From JACPDH01 sp041671505 (GTDB lineage: Bacteria; Acidobacteriota; Thermoanaerobaculia; Gp7-AA8), in the NCBI GenBank assembly GCA_041671505.1, contig JBAZBK010000012.1:108499-172498 (forward strand): a DNA stretch of 64,000 nt, written 5' to 3'. The notes under the pieces are model-generated. The model did no database searches. It worked only from the letters and a program-made list of their open reading frames with translations, and had not been told where the DNA came from. Below, piece after piece: positions 17,426-24,924 of this stretch (position 1 is the first letter of the stretch; the number at the start of each line of letters is the position of its first letter). The position numbers and the translations under genes were made by a program.

Positions 17426-17527
17426 CGAATGCGAAATGACAAATGACGAATGACGAATGACGAATGACACAACGGAGCGCCGCACTTGGCGCATCCCTTT
17501 CGTCATTTGTCATTCGTCATTTGTCAT
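17422..17527. repeat. Inverted ATGACGA heptad arrays between convergent genes
   Basis: Seven consecutive heptads run from 17422 to 17470: ATGACGA, ATGCGAA, ATGACAA, three ATGACGA, ATGACAC. After a 30-base spacer with GCGCCGC/TTGGCGC pairing, the inverse follows at 17500-17527: TCGTCAT, TTGTCAT, TCGTCAT, TTGTCAT. Both flanking genes end inside the arrays (TGA at 17423-17425 on plus; TGA at 17517-17519 on minus). A long snap-back hairpin would form on either transcript. Confidence 0.88.
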
Positions 17528-19241
17528 TCTTCAGCCCGTACGCCTCGGGATATGCGTAGTCGACCGTCATCTTTGCGACGCCCGGGGGGAGGAGAATCGG
17601 CAGGCTCGGCGAGACGGTGTAGAAGGGACGAAGGTCGATCCGGTTCGACAGGCGCTGCGAGCCGGCCGCGCCACAGAAATCGCCCGAGCGCGTCAGGTCG
17701 ATCGGCTGCTTCCACTTCATCTGCGGATAGAACGACTTGATGTCGTCTCGGATCTGGTCGGCTCTCGGCTTCTCCGCGTACGTCTTCGTGAAGGACGACA
17801 GAACGAACTCCTCGCGAGCGACGCGACCCTTGTCGTCGTAGCTGAAGGCGAGCGTTCCCGACCACGCGACCGTCGGCGAGCCTTCGACCTGGAGCCCGCT
17901 GTAGCCGCCTCCGAGCTTCACGCTCTGCAGCGCGCCGCTCTGGTTCCGGACGTAATCGGCGGTCATCTGTATCAGGTCGTCGCACGCTCCGCGGTTCTGG
18001 TAGGCGACGGTCTCGCGCGCGAGCCTGCCGGCAGCGTCGTAGCTGTAGCTCTTCACGTAGTCGACGCCGTCGATCACGACGTCCTCGCGGTCGAGGTTCC
18101 AGCTCTCCGTGCCCGTCTTCGCGGCTTCGTAAGCGAGCACGTCACCCGTCACCGGGGCGAGAAGCCGCTCGAGCACGTCCGCACCCTGTTCGAGCACGAT
18201 CACCTTCTGGTCGCCCACCTTCTTCTCGACCAGGTAGTCGCCGTCGTAGAGCCATCCCTCGGCCTTGCGCGCGGCGCGAATCGTCTTCTGCTTCGCCGGG
18301 CTGTACGCGAGCGCCTGGCCATACGGCCCACCCTTGCTGAGGCACGAGAGGAGCTCGTTTCCGCCGAAGCGGCCGTCGACGTAGTACATCGTCCTCGTCG
18401 CCGATGCGCCCTCGAGGCAGGGGCGGCTGTTCCACTGCGCCTCGTCGAAGAGGTACGGCCCGTGCCAGCAGCGGTGACACCAGGTGGCGCCGTTCTCGAG
18501 TTTCAGACCGCAGTACGGACAGATGAACTTCGTCCGCATGTCGGTGATCTCGGCTTCGAGCTTGAACAGCTTCGCGTCGACGTCGTTCTTGTCTTCGGGG
18601 CTCGGCGTGAGGGCGAGGTAACGGCGCAGAAATTCGGTCGAGCGGACGAAGTCGCCGAGCTGCTCGTACGCGAGCGCCTGGTTGTAGGCGACCGCCGCGT
18701 CGGTCGGCTGCTTGTCCGCCACCTCTTCGAAGATCCGCAGCGCCTGCTCGTACTCCCCGCGCGCCAGGAGGTAGCGCCCGCGATTGAAGAGCTCGACGTA
18801 GTTCTTCGTCTCCTGCTGCCGCTTTTCGAAGTCCTTCTGGAAATCGAGCTCGGTCTGCAGCTTGCGAATCGTCTCAACCTCGGGACCCGTCGAATAGAGA
18901 GCAAGGTAGCGGTCGACGCGCGACTGCGCGTCGGCATAGCGCCCTTCCTTCACCATCAGGATCGCGAGGTTGTAGAGGACGCCGGGCTGATCGGGGAAGA
19001 TCGCGTCGGCGCGGAGGTAGTGTTCGAGCGCGGCCTTCGCATCGGGGATTGCGGCATAGCGCTTCCCGAACGCGATCGCGCGCGTGAACTCCTCCCTCTC
19101 CTCCGCGGTCGCAGGCCGGCTCTCGGTGATGTCCTCCGCTTCGACCTGCTCGCGCGCCTGCGCTTCCGCGGCAAGGCGAGGCAGCGCGAACGATGCCGCG
19201 AGGAGCAGCGCGAGGAGGATGCGGTTTCGGAGTCGGTTCAT
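17517..19241 (-). CDS. Secreted TPR protein with a zinc-ribbon insertion, function unknown
   Basis: 574 residues. Signal peptide at 1-25, then tetratricopeptide repeats over about 45-235 (ALEHYLRADAIFPDQPGVLYNLAIL; EQALRIFEEVADKQPTDAAVAYNQALAYEQLGD, shown in part). A zinc-ribbon-like pair follows (CPYCGLKLENGATWCHRCW). The C-terminal half contains blocks resembling YD-type beta repeats (VKSYSYDAAGRLARET; LAFSYDDKGRVAREEF). I do not recognise the whole protein. It lies ten bases after the 414-residue gene on the same strand, so the two probably form an operon. The last codons and the stop are part of a heptad array. Confidence 0.7.
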   Translation of the reverse strand: MNRLRNRILLALLLAASFALPRLAAEAQAREQVEAEDITESRPATAEEREEFTRAIAFGKRYAAIPDAKAALEHYLRADAIFPDQPGVLYNLAILMVKEGRYADAQSRVDRYLALYSTGPEVETIRKLQTELDFQKDFEKRQQETKNYVELFNRGRYLLARGEYEQALRIFEEVADKQPTDAAVAYNQALAYEQLGDFVRSTEFLRRYLALTPSPEDKNDVDAKLFKLEAEITDMRTKFICPYCGLKLENGATWCHRCWHGPYLFDEAQWNSRPCLEGASATRTMYYVDGRFGGNELLSCLSKGGPYGQALAYSPAKQKTIRAARKAEGWLYDGDYLVEKKVGDQKVIVLEQGADVLERLLAPVTGDVLAYEAAKTGTESWNLDREDVVIDGVDYVKSYSYDAAGRLARETVAYQNRGACDDLIQMTADYVRNQSGALQSVKLGGGYSGLQVEGSPTVAWSGTLAFSYDDKGRVAREEFVLSSFTKTYAEKPRADQIRDDIKSFYPQMKWKQPIDLTRSGDFCGAAGSQRLSNRIDLRPFYTVSPSLPILLPPGVAKMTVDYAYPEAYGLKNDK

Positions 19242-19251
19242 CGCATCGGCC

Positions 19252-20496
19252 TCACAGGAACGACTGCATCAGGTCTGCGAGCGAGAGCAGCTGGCTCGAG
19301 GTGAGGTTCGAGGTGCGCGCGAGCAGGTGGTAGAGCGACTGCTTCTGCTGCTCGCGCGAGTACTTGCCGGTCGCTTCGCGAAGCACCGCGAACGGATCGC
19401 CGGTCAGCTCCGCGGGGATGTCGACGACGACGTCCTTCGCATCCACGGGGGCCCAGTGCGACTTCACCGACTCTCCGAAAAGCTTGCCGACGAGGTCGAG
19501 ACGGGCGGCCTCGCCGTCGACCGCGCGGAACGCGCCGGCGAGCGCGCTGCGCGGCCCCGCGGTCTCGACGAGGAGCTTGAGGTTTGAAAGCAGCTGCATC
19601 CGCGCGACCGCGGCCTCGAGGATGCTCTTCTTCGTCGCCGCATCGTCGATCTGTCCCGACGCGCGCAGGATCGCCTGCACGCGCGAGGTCTCGTAGTTGA
19701 CGAAGGCTTCGGCCGCATTCGCTTCGCCCGAATCCGCCGCAGGAGCCGGCGTCGTCGTATCGGTCGAGGCGGGTTCCGTTTCGCCCGAAATGACCGACGG
19801 CGCGATCGCGCGCGTCACCATGACTTCTTTCGGCGTCGGCACTTCGACGAGCGGGAACTCGATCGACGCGGCCGGCGCCGATTTCGCAGCGTCCGCGCCC
19901 ACCATCGTCACTTTCGCTGCGGTGTCGGGAAGCGGCTCGGGCGCCGCCGCGAGCTCCTTCGCCGACGGGCTGACGACGGTCCGCGGCCACTGCGCCGCGT
20001 CGAACGTGCCTGGCGGCACGCGAAGGCTCGTCACCAGCTCCGAGTTCGGGAGCGCGTTCGAGTCGATCAGGCGCAGCCGGACGCGCGCGAGGATGTCGAG
20101 CTGCGTGCGGCGCTCCGCCGCGCGCTTCGCATCGTCGAGAAAATTCGCGCTCGACTGCGTGCGCGTCATGTCGCAGTGGCAGGCGCCGAACTGGTCGGCC
20201 TGGTACTGCAGCCGCGGCTCGTTCTTCTTCAGAAACTCGACGACCGCCGTGTTGCGCGCCCGCTCCGCCGCCAGCGCCGCCTCGCATGCGGTGCGCGACG
20301 CGAATTCGTTGAGCCCCGTCAGCTCGACGCTCGTCTTCGTGTCGGGGCGGTACATCTTCACGTGGTAGTGAACGACCGCGCAGTTCGCCGGGTCGATCCC
20401 GGCTCCCGACTGGCAGGTCAGCGGAGCCTGCGCGCCGGCGCCGGCCGACACGAGGGTCAGTCCGACCAGGAGAATCGATGTGGAGATTCGGCGCAT
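19252..20496 (-). CDS. Secreted hypothetical protein, partner of the TPR gene
   Basis: 414 residues with a signal peptide (to about GAGAQA, residue 23). The N-terminal part has paired cysteines (LTCQSGAG..DPANC; ACEAALAAERA; FGACHCDMTRT) that could form disulfides in the periplasm. The middle (about 190-265) is low-complexity, rich in Ala, Pro, Thr and Glu. The C-terminal third is predicted helical (SREQQKQSLYHLLARTSNL). No family recognised. It is the first gene of a probable two-gene operon with the TPR/zinc-ribbon gene. Confidence 0.6.
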   Translation of the reverse strand: MRRISTSILLVGLTLVSAGAGAQAPLTCQSGAGIDPANCAVVHYHVKMYRPDTKTSVELTGLNEFASRTACEAALAAERARNTAVVEFLKKNEPRLQYQADQFGACHCDMTRTQSSANFLDDAKRAAERRTQLDILARVRLRLIDSNALPNSELVTSLRVPPGTFDAAQWPRTVVSPSAKELAAAPEPLPDTAAKVTMVGADAAKSAPAASIEFPLVEVPTPKEVMVTRAIAPSVISGETEPASTDTTTPAPAADSGEANAAEAFVNYETSRVQAILRASGQIDDAATKKSILEAAVARMQLLSNLKLLVETAGPRSALAGAFRAVDGEAARLDLVGKLFGESVKSHWAPVDAKDVVVDIPAELTGDPFAVLREATGKYSREQQKQSLYHLLARTSNLTSSQLLSLADLMQSFL

Positions 20497-20535
20497 GGGT
20501 GTCTCGCTTTCGGGGCGGGCCGCGGAAGCAGCCGG

Positions 20536-20541
20536 ATTATA
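20536..20541 (-). promoter_or_regulatory. Perfect -10 box (TATAAT) for the 414-residue gene
   Basis: On the minus strand, GGATATAATCC lies 40 bases before the start at 20496. The -35 position 17 bases upstream reads TGGCCT, a weak match. The TG three bases ahead of the box could give extended -10 character. Proposed from sequence only. Confidence 0.4.
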
Positions 20542-20631
20542 TCCAGCATGCGCCGGTCAGGCCATTCAACGAACGGCCGCCTCGGCCGTATCCCTTCCGC
20601 ACCCGGGAACGACCGGGAGAAGGAGAACGAG

Positions 20632-21075
20632 ATGAGAAAGACCTGGATCGTCGTCGGAGCCGTCACCCTCGCCGCCGCGATGGCGGCCGCGCCGCTCGCC
20701 TGGGCCCGCCAACAGGCGAAACAGCACGAAATGAGCCCGTTCATGGCGCTCGAGAAGCTCCGGCAGCTGCGCGAGGAGCTGAACCTCTCCGACGCCCAGC
20801 TCGCCGAGCTGCGGACGATCGGCAAGGAAACGCGGGAGGCGAACGCGGCATACCGCTCCTCGCTGCGCGACAACTTCGCAGAGGCGGGGCTCGCGCTCCT
20901 GGCGAACCCGGATGACATCAAGGGCGCCGAGGCGATCCTCGACCGTAACGAAGCGGCGAAGAAGGAGCTGCGCGCCAACGTGCTCGAGGGGGTCTCGGAC
21001 GCGATCAAGGTCCTCGAACCGGAGCAGCGGGAGAAGTTGAAGGATGTGCTGGAGCATCGGATGGGAGCGCTTTGA
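20632..21075 (+). CDS. Periplasmic Spy/CpxP-like (LTXXQ) protein
   Basis: 147 residues. The start at 20632 is preceded by GAGAAGGAG. Signal peptide at 1-26 (AAPLAWA-RQQ), then a helical, charge-rich body with LNLSDAQLAELRTIGKE, a variant of the LTxxQ motif. A second helical half ends in LEPEQREKLKDVLEHRM. Spy/CpxP/CnrX family proteins are periplasmic chaperones or metal and stress sensors. A second LTXXQ-like protein follows the sigma factor at 22320, so this gene may belong to the same stress response. Confidence 0.75.
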   Translation: MRKTWIVVGAVTLAAAMAAAPLAWARQQAKQHEMSPFMALEKLRQLREELNLSDAQLAELRTIGKETREANAAYRSSLRDNFAEAGLALLANPDDIKGAEAILDRNEAAKKELRANVLEGVSDAIKVLEPEQREKLKDVLEHRMGAL

Positions 21076-21390
21076 TCCTGATGTCGCGCCGCTCAAGCGG
21101 CGCGGGATCAAACGAGCATCGAATGGCCCCCGGCTGAAGCCGCAATGGCCTTGAGATAAAAAAGAAACCCTGAAGTTAGAACTTAGAACGCTGAAGTTTG
21201 AACCCAGAAAGGGGCAGCGGGTGGTGGTTTCTGGCTTCCAAATTCACCGTTCAACGTTCTAACTTCGAATTCTTTACCTTAACTCGAGACCATTGGGCTG
21301 AAGCCGAGGGCTACCGATCTCTCGTCGCTTCGCGACGTACACCCGTGAACGTGAACGCGCCCGGGCCCGCGCCCGGCCTTTGGTACACAA
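21076..21390. repeat. Stem-loop cluster plus inverted GAANNNN heptad arrays
   Basis: A 400-base gene-free stretch before the sigma factor. It begins with a stem-loop (CGCCG-CTCAAG-CGGCG at 21087-21102) and a GGCTGAAGCC palindrome (21132-21141). Heptads follow: GAAGTTA, GAACTTA, GAACGCT, GAAGTTT, GAACCCA (21172-21206), with an imperfect inverse at 21228-21272. The last part (21285-21385) matches in reverse the core of the element at 4636-4800: GGGCTACCGAT, CTCGTCGCTTCGCGACG and GTGAACGCGCCCGGGCCCG. Confidence 0.75.
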
Positions 21391-21429
21391 AGCCGAAATC
21401 CATGACGACATTCACCGCATCCACTCTCG

Positions 21430-21458
21430 TTGGCAATCCCTTCTCCCTCGTCTATCTT
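21430..21458 (+). promoter_or_regulatory. Sigma70-type promoter for the ECF sigma operon
   Basis: TTGGCA (21430-21435), a 17-base spacer and TATCTT (21453-21458). Transcription would begin near 21465, about 12 bases before the GTG start at 21477. This spacing argues against the in-frame ATG at 21402 as the real start. Sequence-only proposal. Confidence 0.45.
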
Positions 21459-21476
21459 GCGAGCGGGGATGCCCGC

Positions 21477-22043
21477 GTGAACGAGACACGAGCCGCGGTC
21501 GATCCGCTGGAGCGGCGCGCCGTCGAGGCGGTCCGGCGCGGCGAGCCGGGCGGTTACGACTACCTTGTCTCGAAATACTCGCGGCGCGCGCTGTCGATCG
21601 CCTGGGGCATCGTTCGCGACGCCGCGGACGCCGAGGACCTCGTGCAGGAGGCGTTCGTAAGGGCATACGAGAAGATCGGCCGCTTCCGCGAAGGCGAGCC
21701 GTTCGGCCCGTGGCTCTACCGGATCGTCACGAACCTCGCGCTCGACCTCGTGAGGCACAGGACGAAGTTCCCCGCGACGCCGGTCGAATCGCACGAAGAG
21801 CGAGGCGAGCTGCGCGCGGCGTCGCGCGAGTGGAGCGACACGGCGTCGCGGATCGACCGCGCGATCGAGTCACTCCCCGAAATGCAGCGCGTGGTCGCGC
21901 GACTCTTCATCGTGGAAGAATTCGAGCACGCGGAGATCGCGGCGATGACGGGTCTGGCCGAAGGAACCGTGCGCTCGCACCTGTCGCACGCGCGAAAGAA
22001 GCTCCAGGAAGCGCTCAAAGATCTGAGGGAGGAGAGCCGATGA
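21477..22043 (+). CDS. ECF-type RNA polymerase sigma factor
   Basis: 188 residues from the GTG at 21477; an in-frame ATG at 21402 would add 25 residues but lies upstream of a likely promoter. Region 2 is seen as GYDYLVSKYSRRALSIAWGI followed by AEDLVQEAFVRAYEKIGRF. Region 4 contains LPEMQRVVARLFIVEEFEHAEIA and GLAEGTVRSHLSHARKKLQ, its helix-turn-helix. Together these are typical RpoE/ECF landmarks. It is coupled by ATGA overlap to a short single-membrane-span protein that is probably its anti-sigma factor. Target promoters unknown. Confidence 0.93.
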   Translation: MNETRAAVDPLERRAVEAVRRGEPGGYDYLVSKYSRRALSIAWGIVRDAADAEDLVQEAFVRAYEKIGRFREGEPFGPWLYRIVTNLALDLVRHRTKFPATPVESHEERGELRAASREWSDTASRIDRAIESLPEMQRVVARLFIVEEFEHAEIAAMTGLAEGTVRSHLSHARKKLQEALKDLREESR

Positions 22044-22333
22044 ACGAAGACGATTTTCTCGAATCTCTGCGCGACGAGGGGCGCGCGCTCCGCTACGAGC
22101 CGGGTGACGTCGCCATTGGCCGCATCGAAGCGCGCGTTCGCGAGCGCGTCGCCGAGACGGAGACGATCGCGGGAACGCTCGCGGCCTGGCTCCGCCCACT
22201 CGCGGGCGCGATGCTCGCGGCGACCGCGCTTTCGATCGCCGCCTTCATCTGGATTTCACGGGAACCGGCCGACGCGCTGCTCGCCGGTTCCGACATCTCG
22301 ATCGCGGAGGACTACTACCGTGTCGCACGCTGA
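22040..22333 (+). CDS. Short single-span membrane protein, probable anti-sigma factor
   Basis: 97 residues, overlapping the sigma stop by four bases. An N-terminal acidic/helical cytoplasmic stretch (1-45) is followed by one membrane segment (LAGAMLAATALSIAAFIWI, about 53-71) and a short periplasmic tail. The size and layout resemble the small CnrY/NccY-type anti-sigma factors rather than zinc-binding anti-sigma proteins, since the HxxxCxxC motif is missing. Function is inferred from position and layout only. Confidence 0.65.
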   Translation: MNEDDFLESLRDEGRALRYEPGDVAIGRIEARVRERVAETETIAGTLAAWLRPLAGAMLAATALSIAAFIWISREPADALLAGSDISIAEDYYRVAR

Positions 22334-22745
22334 AACTCCGGGGCGCGCGCGAAGCGCCGTCGTCGCCGCGCTTCTTCTCGCAGCGACCTTCGTCACCGGC
22401 ATCGTCGCAGGCATCGCAGGCGACAGGATCGCGCTCGTCCGCGAGGGACGCATCCTCCCTCGCGAAGGTATGCGTGTCGTCTCCGCGCGAATCGTGCGCG
22501 CGATGGATCGCGAGCTCGACCTGACCGACGCGCAGCGCGCGGACGTCGAGCGAATCCTCTCCGATCGGCAGAAGAGAATCGAGCGCGTTTGGAGCGGCAT
22601 CCGCCCGCAGGTGCGTGCCGAGATCGACCGGACGAATCGCGAGATCGAGGCGCTGCTCACCGAGGAGCAGAAGCCGAAGTTCCACAAGCTCACCGCGAAG
22701 TGGGAAGCGCGGATGGGAAAGTTGCTGGGAAGGACGACGCCGTGA
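22320..22745 (+). CDS. Membrane-anchored Spy/CnrX-like periplasmic protein
   Basis: 141 residues from the GTG at 22320, which has GGAGG nine bases upstream; it overlaps the preceding gene by 14 bases. One N-terminal membrane segment (about 13-33) is followed by a periplasmic helical hairpin with LDLTDAQRADVERILSDRQ (an LTxxQ-type motif) and LLTEEQKPKFHKLTAKWEARM. The order sigma, short anti-sigma, periplasmic Spy-like sensor corresponds to CnrH-CnrY-CnrX of metal-responsive systems, though the gene order differs. It could sense metals or misfolded proteins. Followed by a large repeat that may end the transcript. Confidence 0.7.
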   Translation: MSHAETPGRARSAVVAALLLAATFVTGIVAGIAGDRIALVREGRILPREGMRVVSARIVRAMDRELDLTDAQRADVERILSDRQKRIERVWSGIRPQVRAEIDRTNREIEALLTEEQKPKFHKLTAKWEARMGKLLGRTTP

Positions 22746-22753
22746 TGTGGGGG

Positions 22754-22816
22754 AGTTGTTAGTTGTTAGTTGTTAGTTGTTAGTTGTTAGTTGTTAGTTG
22801 TTAGTTGTTAGTTGTC
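22754..22816. repeat. Nine tandem AGTTGTT heptads
   Basis: Eight perfect copies of AGTTGTT (22754-22809) plus AGTTGTC (22810-22816). This is the longest perfect heptad array in the window. It sits ten bases after a gene end and has no inverted partner nearby. Perfect identity suggests recent expansion and likely length variation between strains. Confidence 0.92.
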
Positions 22817-22818
22817 AG

Positions 22819-22916
22819 ACCCTGAAGTGAGAACGTTGAACGCTGAATTTTGAACCCAGAAGAACTGCTCTCTTTCTGGGTTCAAAATTCAGCGTTCAAC
22901 GTTCTCACTTCAGGGT
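22819..22916. repeat. Perfect 43-bp inverted repeat (GAANNNN heptads)
   Basis: Arms 22819-22861 and 22874-22916 are exact inverse copies with a 12-base loop. Within the left arm the heptads GAAGTGA, GAACGTT, GAACGCT, GAATTTT, GAACCCA run in phase. RNA from either strand would fold into an uninterrupted 43-bp hairpin. Confidence 0.95.
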
Positions 22917-23013
22917 TTCCTTGAGTTTCCCACCCTCCCCTTCACTGCCGTGTTCGAAGTGTTGCCGCGCCTCCCCGGCTCCCGCCGCATAATTCTTCGC
23001 GAAGGAGAATCGA

Positions 23014-24774
23014 TTGCGGGGCCTTTGCCGGACACTGTTCGCGGCCGGAGTGCTCTTCGTGCTTTGCGTTCCCGCGCTCGCCGCGCGTGAGCCGATCGCC
23101 GGCGTCGTGCTGCCGATCGCGAGCACAGAAGGGGCCAACGCCGCGATCGCGGAGTATCTGCATCTCCGCAAGACCGCCTCGAACAGTTACGACTTTTCCG
23201 AAGCGCAGCTGAACGCGGTCGCCTACCGGCTGCTGCAGGACAAGAAGAACGACGACGCGATCGCGATCTTCGAGCTCAACATCGCGATGTTCCCGAAGTC
23301 GGCGAACGCGCGCGACAGCCTCGCCGACGCCTACGCGCGGAGCGGCGACACGACCGCCGCGAAGCGCGAGTACATCCGCGCGCTGTCGATGCTCGACCGG
23401 GGCAACGCGGCGCCGTCGTCGCGAAGTGCCGCGTTCCTGAAGGCGAACATCAGGCGGCAGCTCGAGCGGCTGCGCGTCTACCCCATCTACGAGCCGCTGA
23501 CCGGCGTCTATCGCGCCGACGACGGCCGGGCGATCTCGATCTCGATCGCCGAGCCTAACTACGGCACGACGCCCCCCACGCTGCGTTTCACCGAGTGGCC
23601 GTCGGGGCGCGTGCGGACGCTTCATCAGCGGAGTGACGTCTCGTACGTCGCCGGCACGTCGCTCGAGGACGCCTCCCCGGTGCAGTTTCGCGTCGACTTC
23701 CTCACGGGCGACGACGGGCGCGCGTCGTCGCTCACGCTCGCCGGCGAAGGCGCGACGCTCTTCGCGACCCGCGTTCCGGCGCCGCCCGTCGAGCGCGTCG
23801 TCTTCCGCAGCGGCGCAGCCGAGCTCGAGGGCTCGCTGTCGGCCCCGCCGGGGGGCGACCGTCACCCTGCGGTCGTCCTCGTCCACGGCTCGGGCAAGGC
23901 GACGCGCGACACGCCCGGCTTCGGAGAGCTCGCGAACTTCCTCGTTCTCGAAGGGTTCACCGTCCTCCGCTACGACAAGCGCGGCTACGGCGAGTCGACG
24001 ACCGGAGAGACCGTCTACCCGTTTCTCGACGAGCTCTCCCGCGACGCCGCGGCGGCGGTCCGTTATCTCCGCTCGCGCAGTGAGGCCGACCCGGCTCGTG
24101 TCGGGTTGATGGGCTTCAGCGAGGGAGCGTGGGTCGCGGGCATCGCCGCATCGTACATTCCGCGCGATGTCGCATTCCTCGTGCTGCTTTCCGGCGGCGG
24201 CGTCTCTCCGTCGCACCAGGAGCGCTATCGCGTCCGGGCCGAGATGGAGGCGGCGGGCTTCGACGAGAATACGATCGCCGAAGCGACGGCGTACATGGAC
24301 CTCAAGTTCGAGGTCGCGCGGACCGGGGGCGGTTGGGATGTGTATGTGAAGCGTTCGCGCGAGGTCAGGCGAAGTCCCTGGATCCGTTACACGGGACGCT
24401 GGGGCTCGCTCGGTTTCGCTACGGCCGCGTGGAACCAGGCGCTCGGCTACGAACCCGCGTCGCGGCTCGCCGCCGTCGAGATGCCCGTCCTCGCAATCCT
24501 CGGCGAGAACGACCTCCTGACCCCCGTCGACGACACGGTCACGTCGCTCCGCAAGGGCTTCGCCGGCGAACGCGCCTCACAGCTCGAGATCAAGATCGTT
24601 CCGAAGGCCAATCACCTAATGCTCGAATCGGAGAGCGGCGCGATCCGTTTCTCGCAGAGCGAGCTGCCGCGGCTCGATCGCTACGCGCCGGGATTCTTCG
24701 ACACGCTGAGTGTGTGGCTGGGGCGGTGGTGCGAGAATGGGGTACGCGACGGCACATCGAATGCGACCGATTAG
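23014..24774 (+). CDS. Secreted alpha/beta-hydrolase with N-terminal TPR region
   Basis: 586 residues. Translation starts at TTG 23014 with GAAGGAG about seven bases upstream. Signal peptide at 1-22; a short TPR-like region (about 60-145, NDDAIAIFELNIAMFPKSAN) and a beta-rich linker precede the hydrolase domain from about 265. Catalytic features are the oxyanion block VHGSGKATRD, the nucleophile Ser369 in GFSEG, the acid in GENDLLTPVD and the base in KANHLML. The hydrolase resembles dienelactone hydrolase / acyl-peptidase-like enzymes. It is likely periplasmic, with unknown substrate. Confidence 0.85.
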   Translation: MRGLCRTLFAAGVLFVLCVPALAAREPIAGVVLPIASTEGANAAIAEYLHLRKTASNSYDFSEAQLNAVAYRLLQDKKNDDAIAIFELNIAMFPKSANARDSLADAYARSGDTTAAKREYIRALSMLDRGNAAPSSRSAAFLKANIRRQLERLRVYPIYEPLTGVYRADDGRAISISIAEPNYGTTPPTLRFTEWPSGRVRTLHQRSDVSYVAGTSLEDASPVQFRVDFLTGDDGRASSLTLAGEGATLFATRVPAPPVERVVFRSGAAELEGSLSAPPGGDRHPAVVLVHGSGKATRDTPGFGELANFLVLEGFTVLRYDKRGYGESTTGETVYPFLDELSRDAAAAVRYLRSRSEADPARVGLMGFSEGAWVAGIAASYIPRDVAFLVLLSGGGVSPSHQERYRVRAEMEAAGFDENTIAEATAYMDLKFEVARTGGGWDVYVKRSREVRRSPWIRYTGRWGSLGFATAAWNQALGYEPASRLAAVEMPVLAILGENDLLTPVDDTVTSLRKGFAGERASQLEIKIVPKANHLMLESESGAIRFSQSELPRLDRYAPGFFDTLSVWLGRWCENGVRDGTSNATD

Positions 24775-24924
24775 TCGCCGTGCGCCGCGTCCCGCAAAAC
24801 CTAACCGCACGACGAAACGCACGGTGACTCCGCCGATCGCCGATCAAACTACTTTGCGGCATTACAGAACCTCTGTCGCCTTGCGCGCGTCACACCGCCA
24901 ACTACGAAGGCCTCGGAGAAATGA

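Noticed and set aside
17422..17527. Heptad arrays as a CRISPR array
   Set aside because: The units are 7 bases and adjacent, with no unique spacers of constant length, and no cas gene is in the window.
22870..22900. A tRNA T-arm-like GGGTTCAAAATTC in the GAANNNN repeats
   Set aside because: There is no acceptor or anticodon stem, and the same sequence recurs as part of heptads.
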